Virus record (IMG/VR): IMGVR_UViG_3300042876_000178
Location: 1-41,290 of that record
DNA: 41,290 nucleotides
DNA from: a virus
Strand: one strand, 5' to 3'
Shown: in pieces, positions 23,303 to 32,518 of the stretch
Layout: every line of letters begins with the position of its first letter
How positions within the stretch are numbered: the stretch's first letter is position 1
Program-made: the position numbers and the translations under genes
The notes under the pieces: model-generated
The model's input: the letters and a program-made list of their open reading frames with translations, nothing else
Database searches by the model: none
What the model was told of the DNA's origin: nothing

Positions 23303-24936
23303 GCATCCTCGACACTTTTTACATTCTGTTCGAATCGGACGCGAGCAAGCTCGACAAGGGCCTCGCCGATTCCGAAAAGAAAGCCGAAGGGCTAACGAAA
23401 GTAATCGCAGGGACGGACGCGGCCGCCGGCAAGCTGGGCAACTCCCTACTGTCGAGCCTTGCCGAGTTGGGCGGGGCCGTCGCGGCGGCGTTTGCCCTCA
23501 AGGCCATGGCCTCGGCCATGTTCGACGCGGCAGATCAAGCCGACGCGCTATCGAAGGCGGCGCAAGCCGCAAACGCCAGCATCGAAGAGTTCGCCGCGTG
23601 GTCGGACATTATTAAAAAGAACGGCGGCAGCGTGGACGGCTTCGCGGCCAGCCTCGGGGGGCTTAACGCGCAACTCGTACAGCTTGACGTAACCGGGAAA
23701 AGCCGCGCCGCGCCATTCCTGAAAGAGTTGGGCATCAACCTCGACGACGCGGCCAACAAGGGCAAAACGGCAATGGATTTTCTGCCGCAATTGGCCGACG
23801 CTTTCGAGGGCATGGATACCGCAAAGGCTATCGGTATTGGGAAACGCTTGGGGTTGGATCAAGCCACGATCATGACCCTACAGGCGGGCCGTCGCGAGAT
23901 CGACGCAATGATCGCTCGCGAAAAAGAACTCGGCACGGTAACTCAGCGTCAAGCCGAGATTTCGGAAAAATTTAACGACACCATCGACGACACAAGCCAC
24001 GCTTTCCGGTCTATTTGGCTCGGGGTTGCCGAGTACGTTTTGCCGCCGCTTACTTGGATGATGGAGAAGTTTCAAACGGTCGCGATCTTCATGCGTAAGC
24101 ACTCCGATTTCGTCGTCGGCCTCATGATCGCGATAGGCGCGGCGATCGCTTTCTATGCGCTGCCCCCGCTGTTTTCTATGGCCGCCGCCGTCGTCGCGGC
24201 CTTCGCGCCCTTCATTTTGGCGGGCGTATTGGTCGCGGCCTTGGCAACCGCTTTCGCCCTGCTCTACGACGACATAATGAATTTCGTAAACGGCGGGGAT
24301 TCCATGCTCGGCCAAATCGTCGGGCGTTGGCCTATCATCGGCGAAATTCTGAAAGCCCTCGTCGCGCAATTCGTTTTCTTTTGGGATATCGCGAAAGCGG
24401 TCGGCAGTTTCCTCGTCAACATGTTCGACGATCCCGCCGCGGCCTTCGACAAATTCAAGACTGACGTTTCCGCGGGGCTCGATCGGCTTATCGAATCTTT
24501 CCCCGGGCTGAAAGAGGTTATCGGCCTTGTCACTGACGCTTTTACCGCGGCGGGCGATACCATCATGGGGGTATGGGATGCGATCGTGGCCGCCATTAAA
24601 GCGGCGATTTCCGTCGTTATGGGCGGCATCAATTCCGCGGTTTCAGCGTTCAATGCGGCAAAATCTTTCCTCGGGCTGGGCAACGACACCCGCGCGGCGG
24701 TCGCGCAAGGGCAAGCGCAACTCGGGGCCGCGAGCCGTTCGCCGATGGTATCGCAGACTTCGAACAGTATCAGCAACTCGACAAGGGGCGGCAAAAGCAC
24801 TTCGGTACAGGTCGGCAAAGTCGAAGTGCATACCCAAGCGACGGACGCCGCAGGTATCAGCAAGGCGATCGGCGGCACCATGCAAACGCAAATGCGGCAA
24901 GCGGTGAACAACTACGACGACGGGGTATTGGCGTGA
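23299..24936 (+). CDS. Tape measure protein
   Basis: Sets tail length and forms the channel for DNA entry; 545 aa. The N-terminal part is helical and heptad-like (DASKLDKGLADSEKKAEGL). Central hydrophobic stretches lie at about 275-320 (VVGLMIAIGAAIAFYALPPL and AGVLVAALATAFALLY). The C-terminus is Ser/Thr/Gln-rich. At about 1.5 angstroms per residue the tail would be near 80 nm. The gene lies directly after the chaperones and before the baseplate genes. Confidence 0.92.
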   Translation: MSILDTFYILFESDASKLDKGLADSEKKAEGLTKVIAGTDAAAGKLGNSLLSSLAELGGAVAAAFALKAMASAMFDAADQADALSKAAQAANASIEEFAAWSDIIKKNGGSVDGFAASLGGLNAQLVQLDVTGKSRAAPFLKELGINLDDAANKGKTAMDFLPQLADAFEGMDTAKAIGIGKRLGLDQATIMTLQAGRREIDAMIAREKELGTVTQRQAEISEKFNDTIDDTSHAFRSIWLGVAEYVLPPLTWMMEKFQTVAIFMRKHSDFVVGLMIAIGAAIAFYALPPLFSMAAAVVAAFAPFILAGVLVAALATAFALLYDDIMNFVNGGDSMLGQIVGRWPIIGEILKALVAQFVFFWDIAKAVGSFLVNMFDDPAAAFDKFKTDVSAGLDRLIESFPGLKEVIGLVTDAFTAAGDTIMGVWDAIVAAIKAAISVVMGGINSAVSAFNAAKSFLGLGNDTRAAVAQGQAQLGAASRSPMVSQTSNSISNSTRGGKSTSVQVGKVEVHTQATDAAGISKAIGGTMQTQMRQAVNNYDDGVLA

Positions 24937-25451
24937 GCTTCGTACCTACAGGCGCGCAGGACGTTGTAGCCGTATTGGCCGCGGATTTCGTACAGGTCTT
25001 CGAGAAGGCGCGGGCGATAAAAGCGTCGATCAAGCGCGAATCGAAAGCGATGGAACACCCCTTGGAAACAGGGGCCACGGTTACCGATCACCGTATTATC
25101 ATGCCCGTAGGCATCGAGCTTTCGTTGTTGCTCACGAGCGCAGATTACCGCGCGGTATATCAGCAAGTGCGCGAACTGTTCACGCGGGGCGAATTGCTCA
25201 CTGTGCAAACGAGGGTCGATTCGTTCCCCTCTATGCTGATCGAGAAAATGCCGCACGAGGAAAGCCCCGACATTTTCGACGGCGTGGCCTTGGCCCTCTC
25301 ACTCAAAGAGGCCCAATTCGTGCAACCGCAATTCTCTGTCCTCAAGGTTGAAAAACCGAAGGACACCAACACCGTGCAAAAAGGCCAACAACAACCGACG
25401 GAAACGCCCCCCGCGCGTAAGTCGTCCATTCTCTCGGGGGTCTTCAAATGA
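24933..25451 (+). CDS. Dit-like baseplate protein
   Basis: A 172-aa distal-tail-like protein of small contractile tails. The GATVTDHRIIMPVGIELSLLL and LFTRGELLTVQTRVDSF stretches are typical of the Dit-like N-terminal family. The C-terminal 40 residues are Pro/Gln/Lys-rich and probably flexible. It starts at GTG 24933 (GTGA overlap with the tape measure). Confidence 0.82.
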   Translation: MSFVPTGAQDVVAVLAADFVQVFEKARAIKASIKRESKAMEHPLETGATVTDHRIIMPVGIELSLLLTSADYRAVYQQVRELFTRGELLTVQTRVDSFPSMLIEKMPHEESPDIFDGVALALSLKEAQFVQPQFSVLKVEKPKDTNTVQKGQQQPTETPPARKSSILSGVFK

Positions 25452-25759
25452 TCGACGTAGCGATCGCCGCCGTGCCGAATCAAGAACTGACGATACAGCT
25501 TGAAGGCATTATTTACGATATCGCCTTGCGCGAGGCGAACGGGATCATGACGGCCAGCATTACCCGCGACGGTACCCCCGTGGCGAGAAACACGCTCGCG
25601 GTTGCCGGTACGCCCTTGCTGCCATATCGGCATCAAGAGGCGGGCAATTTCCTGTTTACGACCGAGGACGAGGCCTTGCCCTATTACGATCAATTCGGCC
25701 TTACGCAATTCCTCGTTTACGTAACTGCCGACGAACTCGCGGCATACCGGGCGGCTTGA
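25448..25759 (+). CDS. Baseplate plug protein (Pam3 gp18-like)
   Basis: A 103-aa beta-rich protein matching the cyanophage Pam3 plug family: ELTIQLEGIIYDIALREAN, a Gly-Thr-Pro turn, and FLFTTEDEALPYYDQFG. It closes the tube lumen before infection. Its ATG overlaps the preceding stop. Confidence 0.82.
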   Translation: MIDVAIAAVPNQELTIQLEGIIYDIALREANGIMTASITRDGTPVARNTLAVAGTPLLPYRHQEAGNFLFTTEDEALPYYDQFGLTQFLVYVTADELAAYRAA

Positions 25760-25761
25760 CC

Positions 25762-26598
25762 ATGGCGGCGACCGAACTCGACCCCCGCTTGCTTCGGATC
25801 GGCGTCGAAGTCGGCGGCCGGCTAAAGCTATACGAGGGCCTCGCCATGACGGCCTCGGGTACCAAGTTCGCAAACGCGAATCAAAACGAGTGCGAGGTGA
25901 AAATTACCAACCTCGACGAAGCCACGCGAAACTATTTGCTCACCGAAACCTCGCCTTTCAACAAGAGCAAGAAACGCAAACGCTTGACCGTGGAAGCGGG
26001 CCGCAAAAGTACCGGCTACGCGCTCGTATTCGCGGGCGATATTACGAACGTCGTCGGCGCGCAGCCGCCCGACATTACCTTGACCATCAAGGCCGCGACG
26101 GGAGATTTCGCAAAGGGGCAAATTATCGCGAGTTCGCAACCGGGCGTCGCGCCCTTGCAGAATATCGCGGGTCGGGTCGCGCAGGATTTGGGGCTTTCGC
26201 TCACCTTCGAGGCCAAGCCGAAACAAATATCGAACTACACCTTTACGGGAAGCGCGATAAAACAAGTCGAACAACTCGCGGCGATGGGGCGCGTAAATGC
26301 GTACGTCGACGACCTCGCTTTGGTCGTCAAGGATTTTAACGCCCCGCTCGCGAGGCGCGTACGCGAATTGAATCTCGACACGGGTATGATCGGCATACCG
26401 GAATTCACCGAGCAAGGCATCAAAGTGAAAATGCTTTTCGATAATCAAACCGTCCTCGGCGGCGGCATCAACGTGACGAGCAAACTCAACCCGGCGGCGA
26501 ACGGGCTTTATACGGTCTTTAAGCTCGGGTTCGAATTGGCGAGCCGGGATACCCCGTTTTATTACGTCGCGGAATGCACCCGCGCCTCGGGGGCTTGA
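25762..26598 (+). CDS. Baseplate hub protein
   Basis: Central hub of 278 aa between plug and spike genes. Beta-rich, with the pattern KFANANQNECEVKITNLDE, TETSPFNKSKKRK, and GVAPLQNIAGRVAQDLGLSL seen in hub proteins of this tail type. ATG 25762 is chosen over TTG 25756, which overlaps the previous stop. It supports the spike trimer. Confidence 0.8.
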   Translation: MAATELDPRLLRIGVEVGGRLKLYEGLAMTASGTKFANANQNECEVKITNLDEATRNYLLTETSPFNKSKKRKRLTVEAGRKSTGYALVFAGDITNVVGAQPPDITLTIKAATGDFAKGQIIASSQPGVAPLQNIAGRVAQDLGLSLTFEAKPKQISNYTFTGSAIKQVEQLAAMGRVNAYVDDLALVVKDFNAPLARRVRELNLDTGMIGIPEFTEQGIKVKMLFDNQTVLGGGINVTSKLNPAANGLYTVFKLGFELASRDTPFYYVAECTRASGA

Positions 26599-26600
26599 TC

Positions 26601-27308
26601 ATGGTCGACCCTCACGCCTACCCTTCGCGCGACCCCGCCAACGACGATTCGTTGCTCGGCATGGCGCGGCAAGTCCTCGACAAGTTCTTGCAGCAAGTCG
26701 ACGACTGTTTGCCGGCCCGCGTGGTTTCCTACGACCGCACCGCAAACCGCGCAACCGTCGTACCTTTGGTCAAGCTCTTAACGACCGACGGGCGGCAGGT
26801 TGGCCGCGCGCAAATCGCGTCCGTCCCCGTGATGCAATTCGGCGGAAACGGGGCGGTATTGAGCTTCGATCTCAAGGCGGGCGATCTCGGTTGGATCAAA
26901 GCGAACGATCGGGATATATCCCTGATCATGCAGGCATATAAAGACGCCGCCCCGAATACGTTACGAAAACACTCCTTCCAAGATGCCGTTTTTATCCCCG
27001 ACGTGATGCACGGGCGCGCGATTGCGGGGGAAGACGCGCACAACGCGGTATTACAAACGCTCGACGGCTCGGTGCGTATCGCACTATGGCCGGATCGGGT
27101 AAAAATTACCGTAGGGGCGAAAGTCGTCGAGATCGGCCCCGCAAATATCACTTTGACCAACGGGGCCGCCGCCCTTACCATGACGCCCACGGGGTCGACC
27201 TTTGCCGGCCACGTGGCTTTCCCCGACGGGGCGAGCATTGGCGGGATTGAATTCGGGGCCCACGTGCATTCCGACCCGCAAGGCGGCACAACAGGGGGCC
27301 CGCAATAA
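26601..27308 (+). CDS. Baseplate spike (Gp138-like, central needle)
   Basis: A 235-aa cell-puncturing spike. The N-terminal OB-like Gp138 domain (LPARVVSYDRTANRATVVPLV, DLGWIKANDRDISL) is followed by a beta-helical stem and an apex with HVHSDPQGG, whose His-x-His is typical of metal-binding spike tips. ATG 26601 fits the upstream stop better than ATG 26574. Confidence 0.88.
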   Translation: MVDPHAYPSRDPANDDSLLGMARQVLDKFLQQVDDCLPARVVSYDRTANRATVVPLVKLLTTDGRQVGRAQIASVPVMQFGGNGAVLSFDLKAGDLGWIKANDRDISLIMQAYKDAAPNTLRKHSFQDAVFIPDVMHGRAIAGEDAHNAVLQTLDGSVRIALWPDRVKITVGAKVVEIGPANITLTNGAAALTMTPTGSTFAGHVAFPDGASIGGIEFGAHVHSDPQGGTTGGPQ

Positions 27309-27655
27309 TGAGTCGAATAATCGCAGTAGACGCAAACAACGATCTTTATATCGGGCCCGACGGATCGCTCGCGCTGGCCTATAACCTGCAAGCGGTAATG
27401 CAGGCGGCCCAACACGCCGCGCAAACGCAACTCGGCGAAATGCTTTACGCCGTCGACCAAGGCTTGCCGAATTTCGCGACGGTATGGAACGGGGCGACAA
27501 ATATCTCCCAGTTCGAAGCGTACTTGCGGCGAGTCCTTCTCGCAGTAAATCACGTAACAGGGGTTCGCGATTTGTCTATCGTTGCCGTCGGCAATACGCT
27601 ATCCTATAGGGCAACCATCGAAACGGAATACGGCCCGGGGGTACTAAATGGCTGA
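27308..27655 (+). CDS. Baseplate wedge protein (gp25/W-like position)
   Basis: A 115-aa product. The pattern LYIGPDGSLALAYNLQAV and GEMLYAVDQGLPNFATVW matches small wedge proteins next to J-like genes. It has a 1-nt TAATG overlap with the spike stop and an 8-nt overlap with the J gene. Confidence 0.8.
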   Translation: MSRIIAVDANNDLYIGPDGSLALAYNLQAVMQAAQHAAQTQLGEMLYAVDQGLPNFATVWNGATNISQFEAYLRRVLLAVNHVTGVRDLSIVAVGNTLSYRATIETEYGPGVLNG

Positions 27656-28844
27656 CTATCAATACATCGACGCGACCGGGCTTATAGTGCCCGATACCGC
27701 GGCCGTTCAAGCCGAAGTCGAGGCCGAATATAAGGCCGTCTTCGGGCAAGATTTGGTCGTGACGCCTAACACCCCGCAAGGGGTTTTGATCGCGGCCGAA
27801 GTGACCGCCCGCGCAAATATCTTGCGGAATAACGCCGCGGTCGCGAATCAGATAAACCCGAACCTCGCCGGCGGGGTTTTCCTCGACGCAATTTGGGCCC
27901 TTACCGGCGGCCAGCGTATCGCCGCATCGTATTCGGTCATTCCGGGCGTACACCTGATCGGCCTATCGGGTACCGTCGTTCCCGCAGGGTCGCAAGCCTC
28001 CCTCGTCGACGGTACCCTCTTTGCCAGCGTATCGGCGGTCACGCTCGACGGGAGCGGTAACGGGTACGTCGATTTTCAAGCCGTAGATACAGGGCCGATC
28101 GCGGCCAACGTCGGGGCCCTTACCCAAATCGTTACCGCCGTACTGGGCTGGGATCAAGTCACGAACCCAACCGCGGCCACGATGGGGCGTAATGTCGAAA
28201 GCGATCTCGCCGGCCGGATGCGGCGTAAAAATACCTTGAGCCTGCAAAACGTCGCACTCTCGGCCGCGATTACCTCGGCCCTGTATGATGTTCCGAATGT
28301 GCGCTCGTTGACCTTCCGCGAGAATTACACCAACGCGACGGCCACGATCGACGGTATTTCCCTGCTCGCGAATTCCGTTTGGGCGTGCGTTGACGGGGGC
28401 ACCGATGCGGCAATCGCCGCCGCGCTGCTCTCGCATAAAAGCCTCGGGGCGAATTGGAACGGGGCGACAACCGTAAACGTCGTCGATGCCGCGAGCGGGC
28501 AAACCTACCCCGTTAAATTCGACCGGCCGGCCGACGTACCCGTGAAAGCGCGCGTGACCGTACGCAACGTCGGGGCCTTGGTCGACGTGCCTTCGGCCGT
28601 TCGCCTCGCGATCACCAATTACGCCGCGGGCCTGCAAGACGGCGAGGCGGGTTTCGTGGTCGGCGCGAGCGTTTCGTCGTTTGAACTGGCCGCCGCGGTC
28701 AACCGCGAAAACCCCGGGATTTACGTACAGAATTGCGAAATCTCCCTCGTTACGCCGACCTCTTGGGTTGTGGGCCAAATCGCAATCGCCCTTGACGAAA
28801 TCGCCTCGATCACCGACGGCAATATCGAGGTGATCGTGGTATGA
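27648..28844 (+). CDS. Baseplate J-like protein
   Basis: Wedge protein of the gpJ/gp6 family, 398 aa, forming the baseplate periphery. Typical parts are QAEVEAEYKAVFGQDLVVTP, TPQGVLIAAEVTARANI, VVPAGSQASLVDGTLF and the C-terminal AAAVNRENPGIYVQNCEI. It is coupled to the preceding and following genes by short overlaps. Confidence 0.92.
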   Translation: MADYQYIDATGLIVPDTAAVQAEVEAEYKAVFGQDLVVTPNTPQGVLIAAEVTARANILRNNAAVANQINPNLAGGVFLDAIWALTGGQRIAASYSVIPGVHLIGLSGTVVPAGSQASLVDGTLFASVSAVTLDGSGNGYVDFQAVDTGPIAANVGALTQIVTAVLGWDQVTNPTAATMGRNVESDLAGRMRRKNTLSLQNVALSAAITSALYDVPNVRSLTFRENYTNATATIDGISLLANSVWACVDGGTDAAIAAALLSHKSLGANWNGATTVNVVDAASGQTYPVKFDRPADVPVKARVTVRNVGALVDVPSAVRLAITNYAAGLQDGEAGFVVGASVSSFELAAAVNRENPGIYVQNCEISLVTPTSWVVGQIAIALDEIASITDGNIEVIVV

Positions 28845-29497
28845 GTCAAATTCAAGCCTTCGATTTCTCCCTCGACCTAATGCGGGCCTTGTTGTGGCAA
28901 TACAATGACGCCGCGCGCCTTGAGTCCTTGATTCGCCAAAAGCAAGATTGGTATAACGCGAATCATTCCGCCTTTTGGACGAATTGGGTTACGGACGTTT
29001 TCGACTTGCGTACCGCGAACGACTTCGGCCTCGACGTGTGGGCGGTAATCCTGAATATCCCCGTCGTCGTTTCGGCCGGGGAAGACCCCGCAGATAAGCC
29101 GATATGGGGCTTTGACCAATACCGCGAGAACTTCAACAACGGCAATTTTGCGAACCTCTCGGCCTCGCGGCTTACCGAGGAACAAAAACGCCTCTTGCTG
29201 CGCTTGCGCTACTTCCAATTGACGACCGACGGGGCGGTACCCGAGGTCAATGCCTTTTTTGCCTATTTGTTCGCGCCGCTCGGGGCCGCTTACGTAGTCG
29301 ACGGCCTCGCCATGAATGCGCGGTACGTATTCAATTTCCCCCTATCGTCGGAGTTTCAACAAGTCTTAGACGCATTCGACTTGCTCCCGCGGCCCGCAGG
29401 GGTTAAAGTTGACTACGTGATCATCGGCGAGGCCGACGGTTGGGGTTTTGGCCGATACCACGAAACTTTTACGAACGGGAATTTCTACCATGCTTAA
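28841..29497 (+). CDS. DUF2612 baseplate protein
   Basis: A 218-aa DUF2612 protein linking wedge and fibre. Marks are the start LLWQYNDAARLESLIRQKQ, FDLRTANDFGLDVWAVIL and the C-terminal GWGFGRYHETFTNGNF. The motif FNNGNF/FTNGNF appears twice. Its last codons overlap the fibre start. Confidence 0.88.
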   Translation: MSQIQAFDFSLDLMRALLWQYNDAARLESLIRQKQDWYNANHSAFWTNWVTDVFDLRTANDFGLDVWAVILNIPVVVSAGEDPADKPIWGFDQYRENFNNGNFANLSASRLTEEQKRLLLRLRYFQLTTDGAVPEVNAFFAYLFAPLGAAYVVDGLAMNARYVFNFPLSSEFQQVLDAFDLLPRPAGVKVDYVIIGEADGWGFGRYHETFTNGNFYHA

Positions 29498-30563
29498 ATT
29501 CTTCCGCCTTCCCTTCGCCACTTCCGGCGATAAAACCGCCGTACCCGATGCCGTAGACACGAACGGCAATGTAAGCTATACCCAAGGCTACGGCTTCGAC
29601 TATCAACGCCAAAAGACCGACCCCGCCGCGAAGAATATCGAACGCGACAAGATGAACCAAATCATGTTCGATATCACGACGGCGATTGCGGAAATCCAAG
29701 CGCAGGGCGTGCCCGACTTCATCACGAGCGCGCTTAATGGCGGCGCGGCCTACAGTTACGCAATAAATACCCTCGTCCGATGGACGGACGGCGAAGTTTA
29801 TATTTCCCTCGTTGCTGCGAATACCGCCCTCCCGACCGACCCGGCAAGTTGGGCTCCTTTCTCGTCGGTCTTGAAAGGGCTGGGGGTTACGCCCGCACAA
29901 TTCGACAACGATACTTCGCTCGCGACAACGGCATTTGTGCAACGCGCGCTCGGTAGCCTGAGCGGGTTTTCGACGGTTAACGCAAATACCACGCTCACCG
30001 CCGCCCACGCGGGGCGGGGGGTGTATCTCAGCGCGGCGGCGGTGGCGACATTGCCCCTAGCGAATACGGTACCGGCCGGAACGCTGATTTACTTCTCGTC
30101 GCTTACAAGCGGTGCGCCTTCGGTAGCGCGGCAGAGTACGGACACTATCGCGGCGGCATCCGGTAGTAGCGCGCTGACCTCAATGGCACTACTCGACGGC
30201 GAGGACTTGATTCTGGAGAGCAATGGCAACAATCAATGGGTTGCGATAGGCGGTTCGGCGCGGCTCAAGTACGCGGGGGGATTCGGCGCGTCCCTCGGCG
30301 ATAGCGGCTACCAAAAGCTACCGAGCGGCTTAATTATTCAGTGGGGGACCGGTACCACGAACGCATCGGGTTTGGCGACTGTTACGTGGCCAATTGCATT
30401 CCCTACCGCAGTCTTATTTGCAGGGGCATATCTGAATAACGCAAACAACTCGACTGTGCAGGCAAATACCCCAACAACTACCGGATGTAATGTCACATCA
30501 TATATTGCTAACACTGGAGCCGGTCAGGCCAATAACTTCAGACATTTGTCGATCGGCCACTAA
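29490..30563 (+). CDS. Tail fibre with gp53-like C-terminal tip
   Basis: A 357-aa fibre starting at ATG 29490. The N-terminus (MLKFFRLPFATSGDKTAVPD, then SYTQGYGFDYQRQ) is the baseplate-attachment region. The C-terminal part (about 280-357) matches the gp53-like receptor-binding fold (SGYQKLPSGLIIQWGTG). The last 60 codons are clearly poorer in GC (55 of 120 bases at 30421-30540) and use codons such as ACA, CTA and TCA that neighbours avoid, so the tip was probably acquired separately. A fibre-assembly gene follows. Confidence 0.85.
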   Translation: MLKFFRLPFATSGDKTAVPDAVDTNGNVSYTQGYGFDYQRQKTDPAAKNIERDKMNQIMFDITTAIAEIQAQGVPDFITSALNGGAAYSYAINTLVRWTDGEVYISLVAANTALPTDPASWAPFSSVLKGLGVTPAQFDNDTSLATTAFVQRALGSLSGFSTVNANTTLTAAHAGRGVYLSAAAVATLPLANTVPAGTLIYFSSLTSGAPSVARQSTDTIAAASGSSALTSMALLDGEDLILESNGNNQWVAIGGSARLKYAGGFGASLGDSGYQKLPSGLIIQWGTGTTNASGLATVTWPIAFPTAVLFAGAYLNNANNSTVQANTPTTTGCNVTSYIANTGAGQANNFRHLSIGH

Positions 30564-30572
30564 GGAGAAGCT

Positions 30573-31034
30573 ATGTTCTACTCAAAATCAACAGGCGGTT
30601 TTTACGCCCCCGAAATACATGGTACCAGAATTCCGGCCGATGCCGTCGAGATCACCGCGGCCGAGCACGCCGCCTTACTGGAAGCGCAATCGTCCGGTAA
30701 GACCATCCAGCCGGATGCGAACGGATACCCGGTCGCGGTTAATCCGCCGCCGCCAACCGCTGCCGAAGTAATCGCAGGCCACGCCGCCGAAATTCAAAAG
30801 CGGCTCGACGATTTCGCCCGGACGCGCGGCTACGACGGCATTCTCTCGGCCGCGACCTTTGCGGCGAGCGCGGTACCGAAGTTCGCCGCCGAGGGTCAAT
30901 ACGCGGTCGCGGCGAGGGACGCGACTTGGGCCAAGGGATACGAGATACTCGCGGCCGTTGAGGCGGGCACCCGTCCAATGCCGACCGTGGCCGAAGTCGC
31001 CGCCGAACTGCCCGTATTGGTGTGGCCGGTGTAG
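30573..31034 (+). CDS. Tail fibre assembly protein
   Basis: A 153-aa product of the Tfa/DUF4376-like type: N-terminal FYSKSTGGFYAPEIHG with PADAVEITAAEHAALL, a Pro linker, then a helical chaperone region (EIQKRLDDFARTRGYDGILS, EAGTRPMPTVAEVAAELP). It probably folds or trimerises the upstream fibre. Ribosome site GGAGAAG before ATG 30573. Confidence 0.85.
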   Translation: MFYSKSTGGFYAPEIHGTRIPADAVEITAAEHAALLEAQSSGKTIQPDANGYPVAVNPPPPTAAEVIAGHAAEIQKRLDDFARTRGYDGILSAATFAASAVPKFAAEGQYAVAARDATWAKGYEILAAVEAGTRPMPTVAEVAAELPVLVWPV

Positions 31035-31036
31035 TA

Positions 31037-31354
31037 ATGAAAGCCCTCCCCGACTTCAAGCGCGGCGATACTTTCGCGCTCGCCTGCACCTACAAGATCG
31101 ACGGCGCGCCCGCGTCGATTACGGGCCTCGCGATCGCAAGCCAAATTCGTACGGTTGCGGGCGACCTCGTGGCGGCCCTGACGGTTACCGCGAGTGACCA
31201 AGTCGCAACCCCGGGGCAATTTACGTTATCCGCGGCCTCGACGACCGCGTGGCCGATTGCCGGCTTGCGCTGCGATATCCAGATTACCGACGGGGCGGTG
31301 ATCATTTCGAGCGATACTTTCCTCGTTCCCGTCGTGCAGGATATAACCCAATGA
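31037..31354 (+). CDS. BppU-like structural protein
   Basis: A 105-aa beta-rich protein (DFKRGDTFALACTYKIDG..., ADIQITDGAVIISSDTF-like end) resembling the N-terminal domain of BppU-type adaptors. It may join the next protein to the baseplate. ATG 31037 begins 2 nt after the upstream stop codon and overlaps nothing; the next gene overlaps its stop by 4 nt. Confidence 0.65.
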   Translation: MKALPDFKRGDTFALACTYKIDGAPASITGLAIASQIRTVAGDLVAALTVTASDQVATPGQFTLSAASTTAWPIAGLRCDIQITDGAVIISSDTFLVPVVQDITQ

Positions 31355-32514
31355 GCCGCGCAACGATCGAAATTCTCTTGACGACGGCCGCGAGTTCTAT
31401 CGAGGTTGCCTTCGTTGCGCCGCCCCCCTCGGGTACCGGCCATTTGCCCGCCGGCGGCGCAGTAAACGCCCTGCTCGCGAAGACCGGCGCGGGCGACTAT
31501 GCCGCGGGGTGGACGAACGAGCCCATAGTACGCGGCTTGCGCTTCGATACGGCGAACTCCGTCGCCTCTCTTGCCGTGGGGGAAAGCCGTTGGAACGCGG
31601 TAGATAAGACCATCGAAACGAATCTCGACGGCGTGACCCTGCAACACGGCCTCGAACTCTACGTTCGCGCCGCCAACTTTACGGGGGTCACGATCCCAAA
31701 CGGCAAGGTCGTCGCCTTCTCGGGGGTTGATACCCCGAACGAGGTGCCCAAGATCGCCCCCATGCTCGCCGACGGCAGTATCCCGCCGCTCTATGTGATC
31801 GGGGTAACAACCGAAGACATACCCGACGCGGGCACGATCGGCCGCGTAACGACTTTCGGTGAGGCGCACTCCCTCGACACGACCGGCACGCCCTACGGCG
31901 AAGTATGGGCCGCGGGCGATTTGCTGTACGCCTCCCCGACTATTCCCGGCGGTTTCACCCATACGGAACCGCCGCCGCCCGCCGTGGCCGTGATTATCGC
32001 CGCGGTAGTTAAGGTCGATGCGGTCAACGGGGTATTACTCGTTCGGCCGTCGCTGTTCCCCCGCTTGCAGTATGGTACGTTTTCCTCTTCCGTTACCCAA
32101 ACCCAAACGGCGGCCTTGACGCCGAAGGCGGTTACCTTCAATACCGTGGAACTCGCAAGCGGCGTCACGGTAGGCGCGGGCGGCTCTGCGCTCACGGCCT
32201 CGGCCTCGGGCCTGTATGAAATCGAAGCGACCTTGCAGATCGAGAAAGGCTCGTCGAGTCTCGGCATGATTTGGACTTGGCTACGCAAAAACGGCGTCGA
32301 CGTGCCGAGAACATCGACGCACGCCTCGATTTCGGGCAACGGGGTCGCGGCTGTTCTTTCCCGTCTTTTCGCCATATCATTGAACCCGGGCGAATTCGTC
32401 GAACTCATGTGGGCCGTTGATACCACGACGATATATTTACACGCCGATGCCGCTCCCGCTTTCGGCCCGAGCGCACCATCGGCTACAATTGCCGTCGTGA
32501 AAGTCAACCAATAA
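31351..32514 (+). CDS. Second adsorption protein with C1q/TNF-like tip
   Basis: A 387-aa product starting at ATG 31351 (ATGA overlap). Residues 1-240 have a shaft-like beta region with LPAGGAVNALLAKTGAGDY and a domain found in virion proteins (NGKVVAFSGVDT...). The last 145 residues have the jelly-roll pattern of C1q/TNF-like receptor-binding heads: TPKAVTFNTVELASG, SASGLYEIEATLQIEKG, LNPGEFVELMW. It probably recognises a different surface ligand from the first fibre. Confidence 0.72.
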   Translation: MSRATIEILLTTAASSIEVAFVAPPPSGTGHLPAGGAVNALLAKTGAGDYAAGWTNEPIVRGLRFDTANSVASLAVGESRWNAVDKTIETNLDGVTLQHGLELYVRAANFTGVTIPNGKVVAFSGVDTPNEVPKIAPMLADGSIPPLYVIGVTTEDIPDAGTIGRVTTFGEAHSLDTTGTPYGEVWAAGDLLYASPTIPGGFTHTEPPPPAVAVIIAAVVKVDAVNGVLLVRPSLFPRLQYGTFSSSVTQTQTAALTPKAVTFNTVELASGVTVGAGGSALTASASGLYEIEATLQIEKGSSSLGMIWTWLRKNGVDVPRTSTHASISGNGVAAVLSRLFAISLNPGEFVELMWAVDTTTIYLHADAAPAFGPSAPSATIAVVKVNQ

Positions 32515-32518
32515 GAAA

